A stretch of 64,000 bases of DNA from positions 1-64,000 of the forward strand of contig JACJYN010000013.1 of the NCBI GenBank assembly GCA_020636095.1. Reading direction: 5' to 3'. The stretch is from Lewinellaceae bacterium (GTDB lineage Bacteria; Bacteroidota; Bacteroidia; Chitinophagales; Saprospiraceae). A program made the translations under genes and the position numbers. The stretch's first letter is position 1, and each line of letters starts with the position of its first letter. Below are positions 61,876 to 64,000 of this stretch, piece after piece. The notes beneath the pieces were generated by a model. The model ran no database searches. It saw only the letters and a list, made by a program, of their open reading frames with translations, and was not told the DNA's origin.

Positions 61876-61971
61876 CGGTCCGGACGGGACTCATTCCATA
61901 GAGGCGCAACTCCTTGGTTTTCTTTGGTTTGCGTGGGTGAACTGGTTTTTTGGAAAATGTTTTGGAAAAAA
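61876..61971. repeat. 96-bp direct repeat, right copy, with tRNA-3'-end-like start
   Basis: Matches 59405..59500 at both ends: CGGTCCGGACGGGACTCATT at 61876-61895 and the closing TTTTGGAAAATGTTTTGGAA plus a run of A, with a CTTTGGTTTGCGTGGGTG-like middle that has drifted. Read on the minus strand, the start is a tRNA 3' end followed directly by the hairpin at 61832-61864. The tRNA body is missing. The 61667-62034 gap otherwise holds nothing recognisable. Confidence 0.65.
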
Positions 61972-62034
61972 CTATGAAGTCTTACATTCTCTACCTGTTG
62001 GACACTTATTATCAAAGGAAAATAGAGGCTTTTC

Positions 62035-63282
62035 CTATTCGAAAGCCGATTTCATCATTTCCTGTTCCACTTTAGAGATTCCCAGCCGATCGGCTTTATT
62101 CCGCCAGGCGTTAACGATTTTTTTCGTAGATCGTATGAAGTTTTCCGCTCTTGTGAGGTTTACTCTAAAATACTCAGCTACGCTTTTCGCCAGGTCCAGG
62201 TCCAGAGCATTATCATTCTCATCAATGTTTAAGCTAAGCCCGACACCTTGCTCATTAGGATTAATATCGTAAGCGGGGGATAAACGCCAGCCCCTGTTCG
62301 TCAGGAGGAAGCCGTGATTGCGCAGGTGGTCATCAGTGTTGGAAACACAAATCGAGAACACAATCCTTTTCCATAGTTCCAATAGGTCTTCTTCCGGCTG
62401 TGCGCCATATCTTTCAAGAACTTCCACCAACTCCAGATAACTGGCACCATCTTGATGATTGATCCCGTCTTTATAGCCCAGCAAGGTCATGGCGGAAGCG
62501 AAGTGTATCCGCTCTCCTTTATCGCTGCGGTCAAACCGCTTAGTCAGATAAGTATGGTTTTTCTGAGAAAACTTTTTTGCCATGCCTTGCGCCATGTTGA
62601 TTTCCGCTTCCTCCGCCAATTTATTAACGATGAGCTCCCAAGCGCCCTGGTCTTTATCATCATTCTTGCTTGGAAACTTGGCGATCCAGAGGTGGCCCTC
62701 GGGACTCAGGACACTTGCTTTGGGCCTGGCGCCGCCCAGGGAAGAACCCGGCGCCATCAACAAACGGAGCCACTTTGAAGCTTGTTGATCTTCAAAGAAA
62801 TCGTCATCTTCGATTCTCAGGCTGGCGTGTTCCAATTCCCGGATGCTCGAAAAGGGAGGAGTCGGGAATGTCGTATCGTCATCCAGGAAAGGGCCTTCTC
62901 TACTTAACTTGAAACGAAGCGCTCCCAAACGGGATACATCATTAACCCCCAGCAGATAATCAGATTCGAACAACCTTCTTTCTTTTCTTTTTTCCTCTCT
63001 TGCTTGAAAGGCTTCTCGCCTTTTCATCAATGTCCTTCCCCACCTATCTGGCGAGGAATCTAAGAAAATGCCGAAGTTGGGTTTCTCATCTGTAATGTAC
63101 TGAGGCCCGGTGAATAGGCGAAGGTCGGGGTCCAACACCTGTGCAAACCCACTTTGCAGCCACTGTTCGTCGTATTCGAAAGAAAAGACTTCCTCTCCAC
63201 GGACTTGTTCCGCCCGGAGCACCCCCATTTTTATGATAGACGGCAATTCCTGCCAGTCGGCATATACGATGATCTCCTTCAT
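62035..63282 (-). CDS. hipA: HipA-family Ser/Thr kinase toxin
   Basis: A 415-residue HipA-type kinase. Features in order: an N-terminal HipA_N region (about 30-150), SSLGGARPKA (the Gly-rich P-loop-like segment), LWIAKFPSK with the ATP-binding Lys, the catalytic VSNTDDHLRNHGFL (family SN-x-DDH-x-x-N) and LSPAYDINP with the metal-binding Asp. HipA kinases phosphorylate glutamyl-tRNA synthetase or other targets, stopping growth. Its ATG overlaps the hipB stop by one base (TAATG), so translation is coupled. The length is close to that of the family, and all catalytic residues are present. Confidence 0.93.
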   Translation of the reverse strand: MKEIIVYADWQELPSIIKMGVLRAEQVRGEEVFSFEYDEQWLQSGFAQVLDPDLRLFTGPQYITDEKPNFGIFLDSSPDRWGRTLMKRREAFQAREEKRKERRLFESDYLLGVNDVSRLGALRFKLSREGPFLDDDTTFPTPPFSSIRELEHASLRIEDDDFFEDQQASKWLRLLMAPGSSLGGARPKASVLSPEGHLWIAKFPSKNDDKDQGAWELIVNKLAEEAEINMAQGMAKKFSQKNHTYLTKRFDRSDKGERIHFASAMTLLGYKDGINHQDGASYLELVEVLERYGAQPEEDLLELWKRIVFSICVSNTDDHLRNHGFLLTNRGWRLSPAYDINPNEQGVGLSLNIDENDNALDLDLAKSVAEYFRVNLTRAENFIRSTKKIVNAWRNKADRLGISKVEQEMMKSAFE

Positions 63283-63611
63283 TACTTCGTCTCCGTTTTA
63301 GGTGCTCTTTTAGGCGTTTTCAGTTCAGCATCCTGTAGTTTTCTTCCCAGGATGTCATCAGATGCTACTGCCAGCAAATCCTTTTCCAGGCCCAGCACGG
63401 ACAGAACCTGAACATATTTCCCCATAGCCACCTTCGGGCTTCCTTTCTCAATACTCCACAATGTGCTCCTGCTGATGTTTGCCCTTTCGGATACCTGTTC
63501 GGTGGAAAGCTTACGGCGAAGCCTGGCCAGTTTGATGTTCTCGCCCAAGGTAGAGAGAATCTTTTTTTCTTTAGGGCGTAAAATAGATTTCCTGGAAGTC
63601 ATAATGTCCAT
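63282..63611 (-). CDS. hipB: HipB-family antitoxin/repressor
   Basis: A 109-residue protein from the ATG at 63611; an ATG at 63602 is also possible, and a TTG at 63623 less likely because it would run through the operator. An XRE helix-turn-helix is at about residues 20-80: LGENIKLARLRRKLSTEQVS, then RANISRSTLWSIEKGSPKV. The basic C-terminal tail (KTPKRAPKTETK) may contact DNA or HipA. It neutralises HipA and represses its own operon through the palindrome directly upstream. It shares one base with the following hipA gene. Confidence 0.88.
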   Translation of the reverse strand: MDIMTSRKSILRPKEKKILSTLGENIKLARLRRKLSTEQVSERANISRSTLWSIEKGSPKVAMGKYVQVLSVLGLEKDLLAVASDDILGRKLQDAELKTPKRAPKTETK

Positions 63612-63647
63612 TATTTCAAACAAAAATAAAATTTATGTTTGGAATAA
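63611..63647. promoter_or_regulatory. Candidate HipB operator
   Basis: An inverted repeat of 12-bp arms, TTATTTCAAACA (63611-63622) and TGTTTGGAATAA (63636-63647), 11 of 12 positions paired, with a 13-base A+T-rich centre. It begins at the start codon of hipB and lies between hipBA and the divergent gene at 63681, so it may control both. HipB binds such palindromes to repress hipBA. Confidence 0.65.
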
Positions 63648-63680
63648 CAAACATTGGATTTAAATTTACATTTAACAATA

Positions 63681-64000
63681 ATGGATAGAATGGAATTCAG
63701 TTCCCCGTGTAAAGAAGTATTACGCATCTACCTGGCGCAAGAAAAAAGCAAGACCGGAGACCAACGTCTTTTGAATCTCAGAAGCGAAGTCACTCGCCAA
63801 CTTAGGACTCCCTATAGCCTAAGGAAATTGGATGCATTTCTCGATCTTTCATTGAGTTTAGCTAAAGAACGAAGGCAGCACCAGCAATTTCTGCTGGATG
63901 CTTTCCTTGGGTTCATTCACCATCTTTTATTCGGTGGATTGTGGCAAGATGACCCTCCGGGTCAATTTATGCCTTTAGATGGCGCATTGATCGCAAAAGA
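63681..64000 (+). CDS. Hypothetical protein, N-terminal part (cut by window edge)
   Basis: An open frame from the ATG at 63681 runs beyond the window end, giving at least 106 residues (MDRMEFSSPCKEVLRIY ...). Visible are a charged helix (QEKSKTGDQRLLNLRSEVTR) and a hydrophobic-aromatic stretch (FLLDAFLGFIHHLLFGGLW). The gene is divergent from hipBA, and its upstream region contains the palindromic HipB operator. No family is recognised and the stop is outside the window. Whether it is part of the hip locus is unknown. Confidence 0.55.
   Translation, partial: MDRMEFSSPCKEVLRIYLAQEKSKTGDQRLLNLRSEVTRQLRTPYSLRKLDAFLDLSLSLAKERRQHQQFLLDAFLGFIHHLLFGGLWQDDPPGQFMPLDGALIAK

Overview
The window looks like a chromosomal segment of a marine or aquatic member of the Bacteroidota, most likely near the Saprospiria/Lewinella group. 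This rests on type IX secretion (T9SS) C-terminal sorting domains (16270..18096, 20397..23249), LytS/LytTR-type regulation, FG-GAP/ASPIC surface proteins, a near absence of Shine-Dalgarno sites, and a polyunsaturated fatty acid (PUFA) synthase cluster of a kind known in that group. Placement is inferred from gene content only.

Layout. 1-4225: duplicated small two-gene modules (a membrane-anchored protein plus a ~110-residue partner), a PIN-domain pair and an XRE regulator. 4226-4855: two palindromic repeats, one a MITE-like element with perfect target duplications. 4856-7102: a secreted lectin/pore-former-like protein. 7155-14069: S33 hydrolase, tandem polyphosphate kinase 2 genes, arylsulfotransferase, a decayed Asp-box gene, ABC exporter. 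14513-24196: GH123-like hydrolase, two T9SS cargo proteins, LytTR two-component system, a GNAT-like protein. 24285-31467: caspase/STAND ATPase protein, a small secreted protein and a class III cyclase/TPR protein, interspersed with palindromic elements. 31972-34750: RluA-type pseudouridine synthase, a gene split by a palindromic element, a membrane protein and a phosphopantetheinyl transferase (PPTase).

34751-39880 is the most striking part: a compact, visibly A+T-rich four-gene minus-strand operon encoding a cytosine-5 DNA methyltransferase, a soluble protein with two GHKL ATPase domains joined by a coiled coil, a receiver-domain protein and a CHAT/caspase-like protease. I read it as a candidate defence system in which DNA sensing is relayed by a histidine-kinase-like route to a protease effector. 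I do not recognise this exact combination as a named system.

40098-56313 is the PUFA synthase locus: a TetR regulator, then PfaA (KS-AT-3xACP), a KR-DH reading frame separated from it only by a -1 shift at a run of nine A residues, a giant KS-CLF-AT-DH protein, and the PfaD enoyl reductase. The PPTase at 34091 probably activates the three ACPs; the A+T-rich island now lies between it and the rest.

56494-64000 is accessory DNA: a 2-oxoglutarate oxygenase-like protein and a truncated paralogue, a PIN toxin-antitoxin pair framed by 96-bp direct repeats beginning with a tRNA-3'-end-like sequence, and hipBA with a palindromic operator. No rRNA, complete tRNA, CRISPR array or full insertion sequence was found, but at least three families of 97-166 bp palindromic elements are scattered through the intergenic DNA.
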